NCBI GenBank assembly: GCA_947652115.1
Contig: OX393564.1
Coordinates: 17,100,385-17,164,384, forward strand
DNA: 64,000 bases
Reading direction: 5' to 3'
DNA from: Blastomussa wellsi
Taxonomy: Eukaryota; Cnidaria; Anthozoa; Scleractinia; Plerogyridae
The notes under the pieces were generated by a model. The model ran no database searches. It saw nothing but the letters and a program-made list of their open reading frames with translations, and was not told the DNA's origin. Positions 44,930 to 55,179 of the stretch are shown piece after piece; the stretch's first letter is position 1, and every line of letters starts with the position of its first letter. A program made the translations under genes and the position numbers.

Positions 44930-45420
44930 CTGACATAATGTGCTCGTCTATGGGGTTTTGTCCAACATAGTGGCCACCCTAGCCTAACTGACGTGTTGTG
45001 TTTTTGTACGGGGATTTTCGTCCGAAGTTGTGGACTCTCCAACCAAACTGGCATGTCATGGGAGGGTTTCGCCCAAAGCAGCGGATACCCTAGCCTAACT
45101 GGCTCGATATGCTTATGTACGGGTATTTTCGTCCAAAGTTGTTGACATCCCAGCCTCACTGGCCTGATATGTTTTTGTACGGGGATTTATGTCCAAAGTT
45201 GTGAACACCCCAGCCTAACTGGCTTGATATGCTTGTGTACGGGGATTTTCGTCCAAAGTAGTGGATGTTCCAGGCTAAATAGCACAATGCGTTTGCATAT
45301 AGGGCATGGGGATTGGTCCAATGTTGCGGACTCACCAGACTATATGCTAGTTGCATGCTTATTTCTTTGTCCTGTAACACGTTGTATTTGTATACGTGAG
45401 AGCTTTTGGTCCAGAGTAGT
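44930..45420. repeat. Minisatellite, about 60-bp unit, seven to eight copies
   Basis: The core TACGGGGATTTTCGTCCAAAG, written here in two parts as TACGGGGATTTT and CGTCCAAAGT, recurs at about 44960, 45020, 45071, 45131, 45191, 45251 and, more decayed, 45313 and 45408. Between cores lies CCTAGCCTAACTGGC. Minus-strand frames across it encode a repetitive VRLG(Y/W)PL peptide, taken as an artefact. Confidence 0.88.
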
Positions 45421-47259
45421 GTACTCCCTAGCCCGGATGGCAGTCAGATCTTACGCTTTTACGTTTCGTTCGCGTATGGTCTACGTGTATATGTAAAACA
45501 CTCGTCAAATACCTATTGTATTATATTCACATCTACTTTGAAGACGGACTTTTCACAAGACTCCTCATGGACAGATGGCACAAGTAGTCGGCGATAGGAG
45601 TTTATACCCATCAACAAACAGTTTTTGAGCGTGTTATGTAGTTGCTTATTCATGTAGTGTTTGGGTTGGTTCTTGCCAGGCCCTCCCCAAATAAACTTAT
45701 TTGCCTATCAGCTGTGTTTTCATTCGTTGTGAAGTGGAGACAAAATTTACCTTTCCTTTAACATCTGATGCTCCACTTAAGACGCTAAGCCACTTAAGAC
45801 GCTAAGGGCCACCCGCGTGCGTTCAAAAATTCATCAAATAGAGACAAAATATAATAAGGAGGTATTACACTGGAATCACCACTGTTTGCCCCAGTTGGGT
45901 ATATGGAATTTCGCAAAAAGTAGATGCGGACATGTTTCTTGATTAAGACAGGAGCAGGATGTTCCACGCTTGAACAGCCACCAGAATAAAAAGCAAGACG
46001 AGTACTGATCAACAAAGTAACAAACCTTTTGTTTCTTGCGAGCGGATGCAAATTCCACGCTATGTGAACCAAATGTTGGACCAGGGCACGAAACCCAGAT
46101 ATTTCAGTGAGCCTCAATGATGTTACTGACCGGCTGTTCAAATATACCCCTGTACCCTGTATGTTTGGTGGAAGAAAGTAATGGAAATGTTGTACGAGAT
46201 GGTATGCCAGTAGCACAATGTGGTAACAAGTCTTGAAAAATTGCAAGAGATAACCGTTGTCTTTTATTATGTTAGTCGAAGTAGTTTCGAAGAAAAATGG
46301 TATTATACATTTGTTTCTGTCCATTGAACTGTTTTAGAGGTTCATATATCAACGATCAAATTCGTCAATTTGTTCGCTGATTCATTGATCAGCCAACACA
46401 ATAAAGCTAAAAATTCTTTAGGAGATCGTTTTCGTTTTGCTTTGTTTTGGCGTGAAGTTGCAAATTGATCTGACGCAGAAATCACAGGAAAAAGACAGAA
46501 TTCACAACGGTTAATTTAACTACAACGCGATATCGATTGGAGCGGCTTTCTGTTATGCACGGGCTTTGTGCAATATAGCACAGATCGATGTCTTAACCAG
46601 TTCCACCCGAACGTTCTTATTCTTTATTGAAATGGAGAATCCGAGTTGAGTACAGCTGAAGCCCCATTCGTGAGAACAATCAACCATTCATTTGAGATAA
46701 ATTGTTATCACACGGTCTTCTATGTTATCACTTTTATTGTTTCCTTATTACACGAGTGAGCTTGAATAATGCGTCTATTTTCCCTTTAAAACTTACGCGA
46801 AAACATTTGCGCTACAGGCTACATGTATATGCTATCTCGAAATACTTATTACAAACAGTACGAGCAGCCACAGTTGATGCTTTTGCAATAAACTAAACTT
46901 AATATCACTAGCTAGGTATTAGTAACGTTTACAAGTTTTAAGGCTATTCAAAGGGTTTAACCCTTCCGTTTGTTGGCGGAAAGTTAGCGCTATATAATCA
47001 AGTTTAATTTAACCGGTGAAAGTAATTCTTACAGGAGGTAAACTATTATGCGTAGAAGATGCCACCTGACTGAAAATAAAAGGGAAAACGAATGAGATTT
47101 TAAGAAGGGAACATTATTAAAGATTTAGTCAGCTGTTACACTTAGCAATGTTTCTGTCTTCATTTTAAATGGATAAAAACACACAAACAGCTTTAAAAAT
47201 AAAGATATCCCCATTATTTGGATGAAAAAACTCTTATGAATTGAAAACTGACGAAGGCC

Positions 47260-47580
47260 TTAATCCTTCTTTTTAGCTGTTATTTTGTCAGCATCGACTC
47301 CTTCAGGAAATTTGATATCCAGGTCATCATGGTAGCAAAGAACTACGTTTTTCTTTACTGGCTTGACCCTCAAGTGTGCGTTCTCCTCTGAACGCCAGCA
47401 TCTCAGCCAGGTGCCTGGTCCTATAATGCAATACGAATGTTTAGGCTTGTGTTTGATAAACTCTACAGCTTCTTCATAAGCGGCAAGTACCCCTTGTGAC
47501 TCGAAGTTCTCTTCCCTCAGTGGCTTTTCGCAATGTTCTGGCTCGAAACCTGGCGTGAATTTACTCTCAGAATCACCCAT
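47260..47580 (-). CDS. Small unrecognised protein, paralogue A (106 aa)
   Basis: Frame from ATG 47580 (context AACATGGG) to TAA. Features shared with paralogue B at 59444-59779: start MG(D/N)S, a PG(F/Y)xPxHCxxP motif (residues 10-20), a G(V/I)xAAYxxA helix, then (F/Y)CxIGPxxWL(R/K)CW (about residues 50-62) and a short NVxL strand. No signal peptide, no membrane helix; the tail is Lys-rich (KITAKKKD). In-frame leucine-initiated residues upstream (LKTTN; LKATS in B) are also similar, so a longer N-terminus or conserved 5' UTR is possible; an acceptor-like TCTGCAG lies just before them. Function unknown. The two Cys, the IGP turn and the Trp pair suggest a compact fold. Conservation of the motifs against diverged flanks supports a real gene. 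Confidence 0.65.
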   Translation of the reverse strand: MGDSESKFTPGFEPEHCEKPLREENFESQGVLAAYEEAVEFIKHKPKHSYCIIGPGTWLRCWRSEENAHLRVKPVKKNVVLCYHDDLDIKFPEGVDADKITAKKKD

Positions 47581-47635
47581 GTTCGTGGTCTTCAACTGCA
47601 GATACAAATGAAATGCGTACGTTTCTCTATAATTA

Positions 47636-47740
47636 ACAATTAGGGTATGAGCTCTAGATTTCTATGAAGTGATAGTTGACGAGGACGAAGGCCGAATCAA
47701 CTATCGCCTCATATAAATCGAGAGCGGATAAGAATTCTTA
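47636..47740. repeat. Hairpin MITE, sister of 30394-30498
   Basis: ATGAGCTCTAGATTTCTATG, AAGTGATAGTTGAC and, inverted, CAACTATCGCCTCATATAAA, TCGAGAGC. It lies 55 bp upstream of the small-protein start, where a promoter or first intron would be. Confidence 0.75.
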
Positions 47741-48309
47741 ATATATTTACTTCAAATAATGATTTCCAATTATCTCTATACATATATCAAAAGCAGCCTT
47801 GTACGGGCGCTCATCAATTTATTTGTTAAGCTGCATAGCTACATCATAATGTATTATCGTCAACAGATGCATTTCTTATTAATTTTTGCCAACTGTCCAA
47901 TTTTAAAATAAATTGGACAGTTTTGCTCAAACTGGAATAAAGATTTCCTGAGTTTAAGTTTTAAAGGTCCTTTTCTAAACTTTTTATGCCTGTCTGGCCA
48001 TATTAGCCAAAAGCGTCTGTTAACGAAGCATATCAATGAATCCATCTCACAAAGGTCATTCTTATTTGACCTATTTTGTTCTGATAACTTGGAATTTTTA
48101 TTTATTTTGCAGTCCCACAAAAAAATTAAGAAAATAAAGTAGTTACCATTACTGTAGTACACTCAACAAGATTATTTTATTCTGATTGGACGAGAGCAGT
48201 ACAATTAATCCCAACTTGTACTCCGCAGAGTACGCATTACGTTTCTATAGCAACGCGGGCAAGCGAGGCAAATTTGAAATGGTGGGATAAAATGGTCGAC
48301 ATGCAGTCG

Positions 48310-48495
48310 TGTTTCTTTCTCTTACGAGAACGAGCTTCAAAAACTTAAAGAAAAAGCAACCAACGAAAATACAAAGAAAAGCACAAAAACCTGGATACAT
48401 TTATGAAGCAGCTGGACTCGGAAGAGCACAAATTTAACCCTAATCTTGAAGAATATTTGGCGGAAGAACTCTATAAAATTCCGGCAGCGGAATAA
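48310..48495 (+). pseudogene. Fragment of a second Crypton/DUF3504-like ORF
   Basis: NELQKLKEKATNENTKKSTK, TW, then after a stop and frameshift at about 48400 FNPNLEEYLAEELYKI. The pattern (ELQ...TKKSTKTW followed by a LEEYxAEEL segment) matches the N-terminal part of KIAA1958-like recombinase-derived proteins, the same part as ELQKLFKNRK...LPPEELDHLL in the relic at 31.8-32.7 kb. Only the N-terminus remains. Confidence 0.6.
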
Positions 48496-48607
48496 CAAAC
48501 AGATGCGGTCTGTTTACTTTTAATTTTGTTCAATGTACTATAAACAAAAATTCGCACGACCTTCTCGCACAATTCGTGCGAGGGAAGACGGACTACTTGT
48601 CAGATAG

Positions 48608-48652
<45 letters not shown>

Positions 48653-48654
48653 GT

Positions 48655-48700
48655 ATAACAATATAATTTGGTTTTATCAACTGGGTTGATAATGTCAATT
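48655..48700 (-). repeat. 3' tail fragment of a Penelope-like element
   Basis: AATTTGGTTTTATCAACTGG then GTTGATAATGTCAATTG is the reverse complement of the tail at 43585-43622 with few changes. Confidence 0.6.
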
Positions 48701-49886
48701 GTCATACTTGTCAGATACTTGCTTTATTTGTATTTAATGATCAGTACACGTGGAAACTGCAAAAATCATAACATGATCGTACCTTTATGCTAGCTGTAGG
48801 TACAGTATTGCGGTTCCAAGCTCGATTAGTTTGGGTTCCTTGAATTTACTTTCACACTCTAGCAGTTCGATAAATGCATACTATCAGTGTAATTACGAGG
48901 CGACTTGTGTCATGTATATTGTACACACCCTGAACAATCAACAAGGCTGGTTTAATATGCAGTTTTCTAAATTAATACTTTGTCTGAGTTTCTGACTTAT
49001 CGACTGCACTTTTCTCAAGTTTTGGCCATTTCTTGGCGTGAGTAATAGGAGTAATTCATGATCAGCAATCACATTTTGATCACAACAAGTTGCAACTAGG
49101 GGTAATGGGATATTATGAGGGTGCGTTCGACTCCTTCGGTTAGCTTTAATTTGATTGACTTCGTTTATCGAAGTTCAAATCCTGGTTGTGGCTAAAATAT
49201 AAATGAGGTTGCGTAGACTAAATAATCGTCCTCGCAGCTTGGAATCCACTGGTTGAGCAGGTTGACTATTGTTCTTGTGACATTTACTTACAGTTGAGAA
49301 AAACGTATAGGTCTGTCATGACGCTTATTAGTATTCCCAGTGGCCTAGAAAGAAGCTTTTTCATTGGTTGCTATGGACGCGCGGCACTGCTCATTAGCCT
49401 GACGGAGGCGGCAAATGTGAACAATAGACCCAGTGCTCTTTTGTTACTCCCTTTGTTTCAATTACCACAAACCGTTTTTGCTCCTAACAAAATTTGAATA
49501 AACTCAGCGCACTTTAGTTAAAGTGTTTGTTTTGCCAAAGTCGCACACCGATGTATTTCGCTTAGGTTTTTTAATTGTTTAGGGAGGTTTCGCGAAAGCC
49601 GCCAACCGAAACTGAACTCGTAATTTTAACACTTTTAAAAACAAAGCGCATCAGTATAGTTGCTGCGCGAGCAAAGCCAAATTGTGCCGTAAATAATATT
49701 AATGTTTTGCTGTATGCAGTTTGAGCGTGGAAGTGACAAAGAAATATAAAGACTTCTTTCAGTTCTGTTTTCGGACAACTTTTTGTGTTGTCAAAGGTAA
49801 AGCTGCCGGTAATTGAACGATTGCTGCATGCCACGTGCATGTACTCACCGAAAACAGAAGTGAAGATCGAAAAAAAGCGATCGCAC

Positions 49887-49985
49887 TAGTAGTATATCCA
49901 AACTGGCCATTGTTTCACGGATCGCTGATTAAGAATTGGGAAATAATAGGACCCATTGTTCTATGTATGAACAATGAGGTGGATC
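49887..49985 (-). repeat. Split direct repeat B2
   Basis: 99 bp identical to B1 at 50277-50375. The outer end reads TAGTAGTATATCCAAACTGG on the plus strand. 125 bp of other sequence (with a GGGT run near 50020) separates it from A2. Confidence 0.85.
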
Positions 49986-50110
49986 CGGAGCGCAGGCCAG
50001 GATGGATATAAGGAAAAAGATGGGTGGGTGGGTGGGCACATGAACAGAAATATCAACCAGTCCTTCTAACACCCCACCCAACCCAAACACCCTATCACTT
50101 TTTCTCACAA

Positions 50111-50280
50111 GAACAAGCTTCGAACTGGCGGCCGTGAGTTTACGGGAAAACAGGAGGACACGAGGTGGAACAACGCATATTTATACTCTTGAATATATTA
50201 ACCAGAGCGAGTCACATACTTTCCGTTACATTCCAGCGCTTAATCAGCTCCCGTTGGGAACATTGGCCAGTCTGAATAGT
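50111..50280 (-). repeat. Split direct repeat A2
   Basis: 170 bp identical to A1 at 53203-53372, starting GAACAAGCTTCGAACTGG and ending CCAGTCTGAATAGT on the plus strand. Confidence 0.9.
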
Positions 50281-50375
50281 AGTATATCCAAACTGGCCAT
50301 TGTTTCACGGATCGCTGATTAAGAATTGGGAAATAATAGGACCCATTGTTCTATGTATGAACAATGAGGTGGATC
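50277..50375 (-). repeat. Split direct repeat B1
   Basis: Identical to B2. It shares TAGT with the end of A2, giving the internal junction GAATAGTAGTATATCC. Confidence 0.85.
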
Positions 50376-51236
50376 ACTCCGCGAGGCAGTGGAACAGTCG
50401 TCCCATAGCGAAAAGAGCCCCCTCCCACACAAACATCCCATATTCCCATACCTCACAAACCTATCCCAAAACTTAATCCCAAACCTAATATCGCCTAAAG
50501 AGTTTGATCAGTAACCTTCCCAGCCGCCCTAAGGTGCATTCTCAGAGGGGGATTTGCGCGTCAAAGTGTCATCTTTAGGGAATGCCTGTACAAAGTTCTT
50601 CACGGAGTTCATGTCCTGATATAATCGAGTTAGATCAGAAGTAGGATTGTGCTCATCCACAGCCTCTGTCAACAGGGCATTTGGGCTGTCATGGCGAAGC
50701 ACCTTCTCAAGTTGAATGTAGTAACTAGCTGTATGTGTGCTGTAGGCGGTTTCTGGGTAAGCATGCATTCATGGCCTGGGACTGATGCCCTAGCAACGGT
50801 CCCTGGGAGAGTTGTCCAGCGAACTACCCGTTCCCGAAATGATGCAGCTGCCGCCATTGGGTCAAAATCGGGCGAAATCTCCCAATCAGGTACCTGGAAT
50901 TGCTGAATACATTGTCTTTTGGATGGCGGCTAAAGGGAAAACATAGAAAACAAAAAAAAAGAAGAAACGAAGAAAAACGGGTGAGAACCAGAGTCCCCCA
51001 GGGACCAGCGAAGGGCAACAGTCCCGGCGCAACTGCAAGAGTCGGGCACAAAGGGCTTTAGAGAGCCCTGGGACAATTGACCCCACTGGACTTAAGGGAC
51101 GAGAGGCATCTAAGCGTAAAAATGCACAGAAAAAGGGGTACAACAGATAATTAATTTGGACACATTTTATTTCAGCTCAAATAGCATACGAGGAGAAAAG
51201 GTGTACACGAAAAAAATACTTCAAATTAAGTCAAAG
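50376..51236. other. Interior of the split-repeat element, 3' side
   Basis: Minus-strand frames 50669-50890 (a segment DWEISPDFDPMAAAASFRER) and 50529-50768 lie in different frames, the first after a possible acceptor ATTCAG near 50905. They may be remains of a further exon or of a lost second ORF. No RT or recombinase motif is seen. Confidence 0.35.
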
Positions 51237-53190
51237 TCAATTAGAGGTCTGACGGCAGTTTCGGGCCATGTGCCCAAAACGGTGACACTTGTAACACCTG
51301 ACATTTCTTGCCGTTGACCTCTGGGTACCCCCAGCCCCGGGGTATGGCCATTCCTGAGGGGGCCTGGGGTATGTTGGAGCACCATTTCCGGATTGCTGAT
51401 GGGATACCACGGGCTTGTACATTTTGGCGACAGTCTTGGCGACTTCCTTCTCGATGTCGCTTCCCAAGATGTGTGTCACGAGATCACCCAGTCTAGGGCC
51501 GGGAGGCAGCTTCTTGCAATTAGTAAGAACCGCAGTATACGTTCTGAGATCAGGGTGTGCTGAACGGCGACCAACATCCTCCAGATGCTCCAAGGCCCCA
51601 ATTAACGCGTAGGGGTCAAAAGCTTTGGGTGGACGGGATGCTAGCTGACGGACCATCAGCAGGGCCTGATCGACCATTGATGTCTGAGCTGCCTGCACTA
51701 CTTGATCGCGGAGCTGTCTAACTTGATCCTAAGCAAAATACAAAGATTGGCGTTTAGTCGGTTATAAACAGAATTCACGTCTCTATTACTCATATCAAAC
51801 ACTCAAGTCAGCCAATCCCGACAGCAAGGTTTATATTTAGTATAAACAACCCCTATTGGATTACACAACACAACATCAAAATCCCTAGTGAGGAAATATG
51901 GTAACTCGGAAACTGAGCGAGGCTATAAATTTACCCACCCCTCAAAAATGATGAGTTAACCTCAAGCACATAACGAACAGGACCGCGAGCAGCATTCATG
52001 CTAAGGCAGAGTAATCACAAGCCCAAATAAACAATAGGCGAAGCACCCGAATCTCAATTATCGGGATCTGCAAAAAATTTGACGAAGAAACAAATTCAGT
52101 ATTTAGGACTGGAGTAAGTGGATTCAATAAACAGGCTCCAAGTAGTTTAACAAGACTGATTAACAACAATGAGCGTGTCCAGTCATAGAGTAAAATCAAT
52201 CGAGTACAGAGTTCAGATACCAGTAAAATAATCTTGCCTAGACGGCACCAGAGATAAATTAAAATGCATTCCCAGCCCGAGAGGCCTAATGATACGTTTC
52301 AATTTACCGACTACGAAGCTCAGTTGGCACCAGCCCCACCTAACTGGGACATAATATAACTTCACTTAACGCATGTCCAGCCCGAGAGGCCCAAAACAAA
52401 TAAATTTCCCTGAACACGAAGTCCAGTAAAACGCCAAACATACCGAGATGGCACCTGAAACACATTCAGTAAACGTGCCCAGCCCGAGAGGCCCACACTA
52501 GAATTAATTTCCCTGAACACGAAGTTCAGTAAAGGCCAAACACACCTAAATGGCACCTGAAAGACATTCAGTAAACGTGCCCGGCCCGAGAGGCCTAAAA
52601 CTAGAATAAATTTCCCTGAACGCAAAGTTCAGCAAACGCCAAACAGACCTAAATGGCACCTGAAACACATTCAGTAAACGTGCCCAGCCCGAGAGGCCCA
52701 AAACTAAGATAAATTCCCCTGAACACGAAGTTCAGTAAACGTCAAACACACCTAAATGGCACCTGAAACACATTCAGTAAACGTGCCCGGCCCGAGAGGC
52801 CCAAACTAGAATAAATTTTCCTGAACACGAAGTCCAGTAAACGCCAAACATACCTAAAAGGCACCTGAAACACATTCAGTAAACGTGCCCGGCCCGAGAG
52901 GCCCAAAGAAACATTCTTCGCCGAACACCGAGTTCAGCAGTGACCAAAACAAGCATACAGATATAGCGAAGCGGTGAACCGAAATATAGTAAAGCAACTA
53001 ACATGACCCAAGACCAAACTGCGACTATAAACAAGATGAATAAGGGATATTTACCTCTAAATTCATAGCTTGCTGCGGTTGCGCTTGCTGAGCTGGTTGT
53101 TGTGGCCGTTGAGGTTGTGCCGGAGCCGGAGCCAGTGGAGCCGGTGGAGCTGGTGGGGCCGGCGGACGTGGAACTTGAGCCACAAACGAG
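51237..53190 (-). CDS. Gag-like protein: Pro-rich exon spliced to CCHC zinc-knuckle exon
   Basis: Two exon segments: about 53190-53055 and 51728-51237. The first encodes a Pro/Ala/Gln-rich stretch (VPRPPAPPAPPAPLAPAPAQ, then PQQPAQQAQPQQAMNLE) and ends at GAG/GTAAAT. The second starts after TTGCTTAG and continues in the same frame (DQVRQLRDQVVQAAQTSM), which supports the join. It then holds a helical region (ALLMVRQLASRPPKAFDPYA), DIEKEVAKTVAKMYKP, and a CCHC knuckle CYKCHRFGHMARNC near the C-terminus. No start codon is seen in the first segment, so a further 5' exon or non-ATG start is implied. Role inferred: nucleic-acid-binding Gag of the surrounding element. A domesticated host gene is the alternative. 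The 1.3-kb intron contains a 103-bp minisatellite. Confidence 0.55.
52276..52945. repeat. Minisatellite, 102-105-bp unit, about 6.5 copies
   Basis: CCCGAGAGGCC recurs at 52276, 52381, 52483, 52585, 52688, 52791 and 52893. Each unit also carries CTGAACACGAAGTTCAG (6-bp stem, 5-base loop), AAATGGCACCTGAAACACAT and TCAGTAAACGTGCCC. It lies in the putative intron of the Gag-like gene. Confidence 0.92.
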
Positions 53191-53202
53191 AGAACAGTAA
53201 AC

Positions 53203-53372
53203 GAACAAGCTTCGAACTGGCGGCCGTGAGTTTACGGGAAAACAGGAGGACACGAGGTGGAACAACGCATATTTATACTCTTGAATATATTAACCAGAGC
53301 GAGTCACATACTTTCCGTTACATTCCAGCGCTTAATCAGCTCCCGTTGGGAACATTGGCCAGTCTGAATAGT
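53203..53372 (-). repeat. Split direct repeat A1
   Basis: 170 bp identical to A2. Its outer end (CTGAATAGT on the plus strand) borders unrelated flank starting CGGCGATTTAATCC. Confidence 0.9.
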
Positions 53373-53560
53373 CGGCGATTTAATCCTAGCGAATCCAATC
53401 GGCAATCGAGCCCAAGCGAATATTTATTGTTCGGGTACCGACGGCAGTCGATTATCGAACTCTATCGGACGATTACGACCTCTGTATAGTAAATCAGATA
53501 TTTAATCGTGTTCGATAAGACAAGCCGAATTTGATAGGCCTTACTTTATTTTATTTTTCT

Positions 53561-53755
53561 TTACTTTACTTTACTAAATGCTGTGCGTGGGTAATGGTAA
53601 ACTTCTCGCCATTTGAACGCGACTTCCCCGTTCAGCTGAATGTAGTACATCGGGTCATTTTGGTTGACAAATGGAGGTACCATGTGAAGAAGTGATGGAT
53701 CGATCGGGTTGTCGAAGAGCTCTGAAAAGAGCTCCCGATCACAAACGTTTTCCAT
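53561..53755 (-). CDS. Short ORF, possible first coding exon (64 codons)
   Basis: From ATG 53755 the frame encodes MENVCDRELFSELFDNPIDP, SLLHMVPPFVNQNDPMYYIQ, LNGEVAFKWREVYHYPRTAF and ends in AGTAAAGTAAAG repeats that could serve as a splice donor (GTAAAG). The composition looks protein-like, with hydrophobic and acidic blocks. It lies 190 bp outside the A1 end of the split-repeat element, upstream of the Gag-like exons on the same strand. It could be the true 5' exon of that gene, a separate host exon, or chance. Not recognised. Confidence 0.3.
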   Translation of the reverse strand: MENVCDRELFSELFDNPIDPSLLHMVPPFVNQNDPMYYIQLNGEVAFKWREVYHYPRTAFSKVK

Positions 53756-53944
53756 TTGTTTTTTAGCTGGTAAAACCAGGTTTCAAACTTCGTGGTAGTA
53801 TGCAAATGTTTTTACAACTGAATGGTTTTTATGAATGGTCTATTGTTTAGTCTTGGCAACCATTGTTATTCAATCGAAGGCTTTAAACAATAGCTCCCTT
53901 GCTCGAGACGCGCCATTTTCAAACGCGAATCCAACCAGCAGTTT

Positions 53945-54235
53945 TCAAACCAAAAAGAATAGTGCTTCCCGTTCATCAATTTGTAAAATTTTTACGGATT
54001 CTTTTCAAGGGAAGATCAATTTTTCATTAACCGTGCGAAGGTTTTTTATAATCAGTATACATTTTGAGAAATTTGCTTTTCTTGCCGGCTTCCATACTAA
54101 AAAAGCCAATTTTCCTGCATTTTCAAATTCAAAAGAACAGTCCTTCCACTTGTTCAATCTTCTTTATTTTAGTCTTAAAATGTAGATACAACATTCATCT
54201 TCAAAAAGCCGCGCGAAGGTTTTTTGATTTCTAGT
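53945..54235. repeat. Imperfect tandem duplication, about 175-bp unit
   Basis: CAAACCAAAAAGAATAGTGC...CCGTGCGAAGGTTTTTTAT is followed by CAAATTCAAAAGAACAGTCC...CCGCGCGAAGGTTTTTTGA. Diverged. Confidence 0.55.
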
Positions 54236-55179
54236 TTTTGAAAACAGGAAAGCGAGTTTTATCACCGCTACTGAGCCAATTTTGACCCTTTCTTCTCTTA
54301 TTTTGGGCTATTCAAAGCCGGTAATTGTGCTTCGCTGGTTATAAATAATTAATGAATGTCACAGCATTCTGCCCATTCTGCGCAGCTCGTGAAATTCATT
54401 TGTTCTCACGACATTTTAACCTCTCACAAGCGAAAGCGCTAGCGTTTCGAATTTCTCAACTTCGCTTACGATACCCAAAGACAAGTTTTGTTGAACGAAG
54501 GGAGGGCATCATCATGCAAGTAAGCGTGCCAGATTGAGGCCAATAATAAAAGCGAGGCAAATGTGCGACAATAAAAGAGAGACCGAATTCTAGGCAACAA
54601 AAGCAGAGAAGAGTGCAGAAAAGCACCGAGAATTTCTTATTTAGGCTGGCAATTTTATTTTCTGTATCAAAAGGTTCATTTCTGCCTAAACTATACATTT
54701 ACGAAGAAAAAAAAATCCAACTTACTTGAATGGAACAGTACTTACAGGTTATATAGTTCCAATGCAAGTGAGATTGTAATCCTTTGAAAAAGTTAACGAA
54801 CAATATGTTAACATGGTGTCATCAAGTTTCTGACATATTAAAATAAAGCAAAGAATTCAACAAGACAACAACCGCACCTCCAATGTACGATGATGATTTT
54901 TTGGACTGCACAGCTCTTGGTGCCTTTAAGTCCTGTCCGAAAGGAACCAAATGTCAAAAGGCCAATCAAAGAGAGGGCGGGATTATTTGGACTACAGGGA
55001 TGAACATGCATCTTTGTATTCTTTGTTTTAGGTTGTTTTTATTCCTCGTTCACTGTTGGATCTCGTGACTTATTAACCTTCACACAATAGCGCTTTTTGA
55101 ACTGAGGTATGTGGAATCAAATGGAAAGAATGCAGCCCCACTTTAATGTAATTGCCGGGCGTATTTTCGCAATGGGCTC

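Larger units (their letters stand above)
49887..53372 (-). mobile_element. Putative Ngaro/PAT-type (tyrosine-recombinase) retroelement with split direct repeats
   Basis: Two different sequences each occur twice, identically, in the order A1 (53372-53203), interior, B1 (50375-50277), A2 (50280-50111), B2 (49985-49887) when read on the minus strand. B1 and A2 overlap by the four bases TAGT, and the outer ends of A1 and B2 also finish in TAGT. This A1-ORF-B1-A2-B2 plan is what is known for Ngaro and PAT retrotransposons, where the B1/A2 junction equals the junction of the circular intermediate. The interior carries a Gag-like gene but no visible RT, RNase H or recombinase, so the copy should depend on a partner. 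Identity of the repeats indicates recent activity. Alternative: a chance mix of tandem and dispersed duplications. Confidence 0.7.

Noticed and set aside
44875..45380. Repetitive minus-strand peptides (VRLGYPLLWAKP type)
   Set aside because: Translation of the 60-bp minisatellite.
45794..46324. 176-codon minus-strand frame
   Set aside because: Lies over duplicated DNA; the counterpart at 58.2-58.5 kb does not keep the frame, and composition is not protein-like.
52362..52625. 87-codon minus-strand frame with repeated VGLSGWARLLNVFQVP
   Set aside because: The repeat follows the 103-bp minisatellite unit; no start-codon context or conservation to support a protein.
44930..52945. Regularly spaced repeats suggesting a CRISPR array
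   Set aside because: Units are contiguous minisatellites without unique spacers, in a eukaryotic genome with no cas genes.
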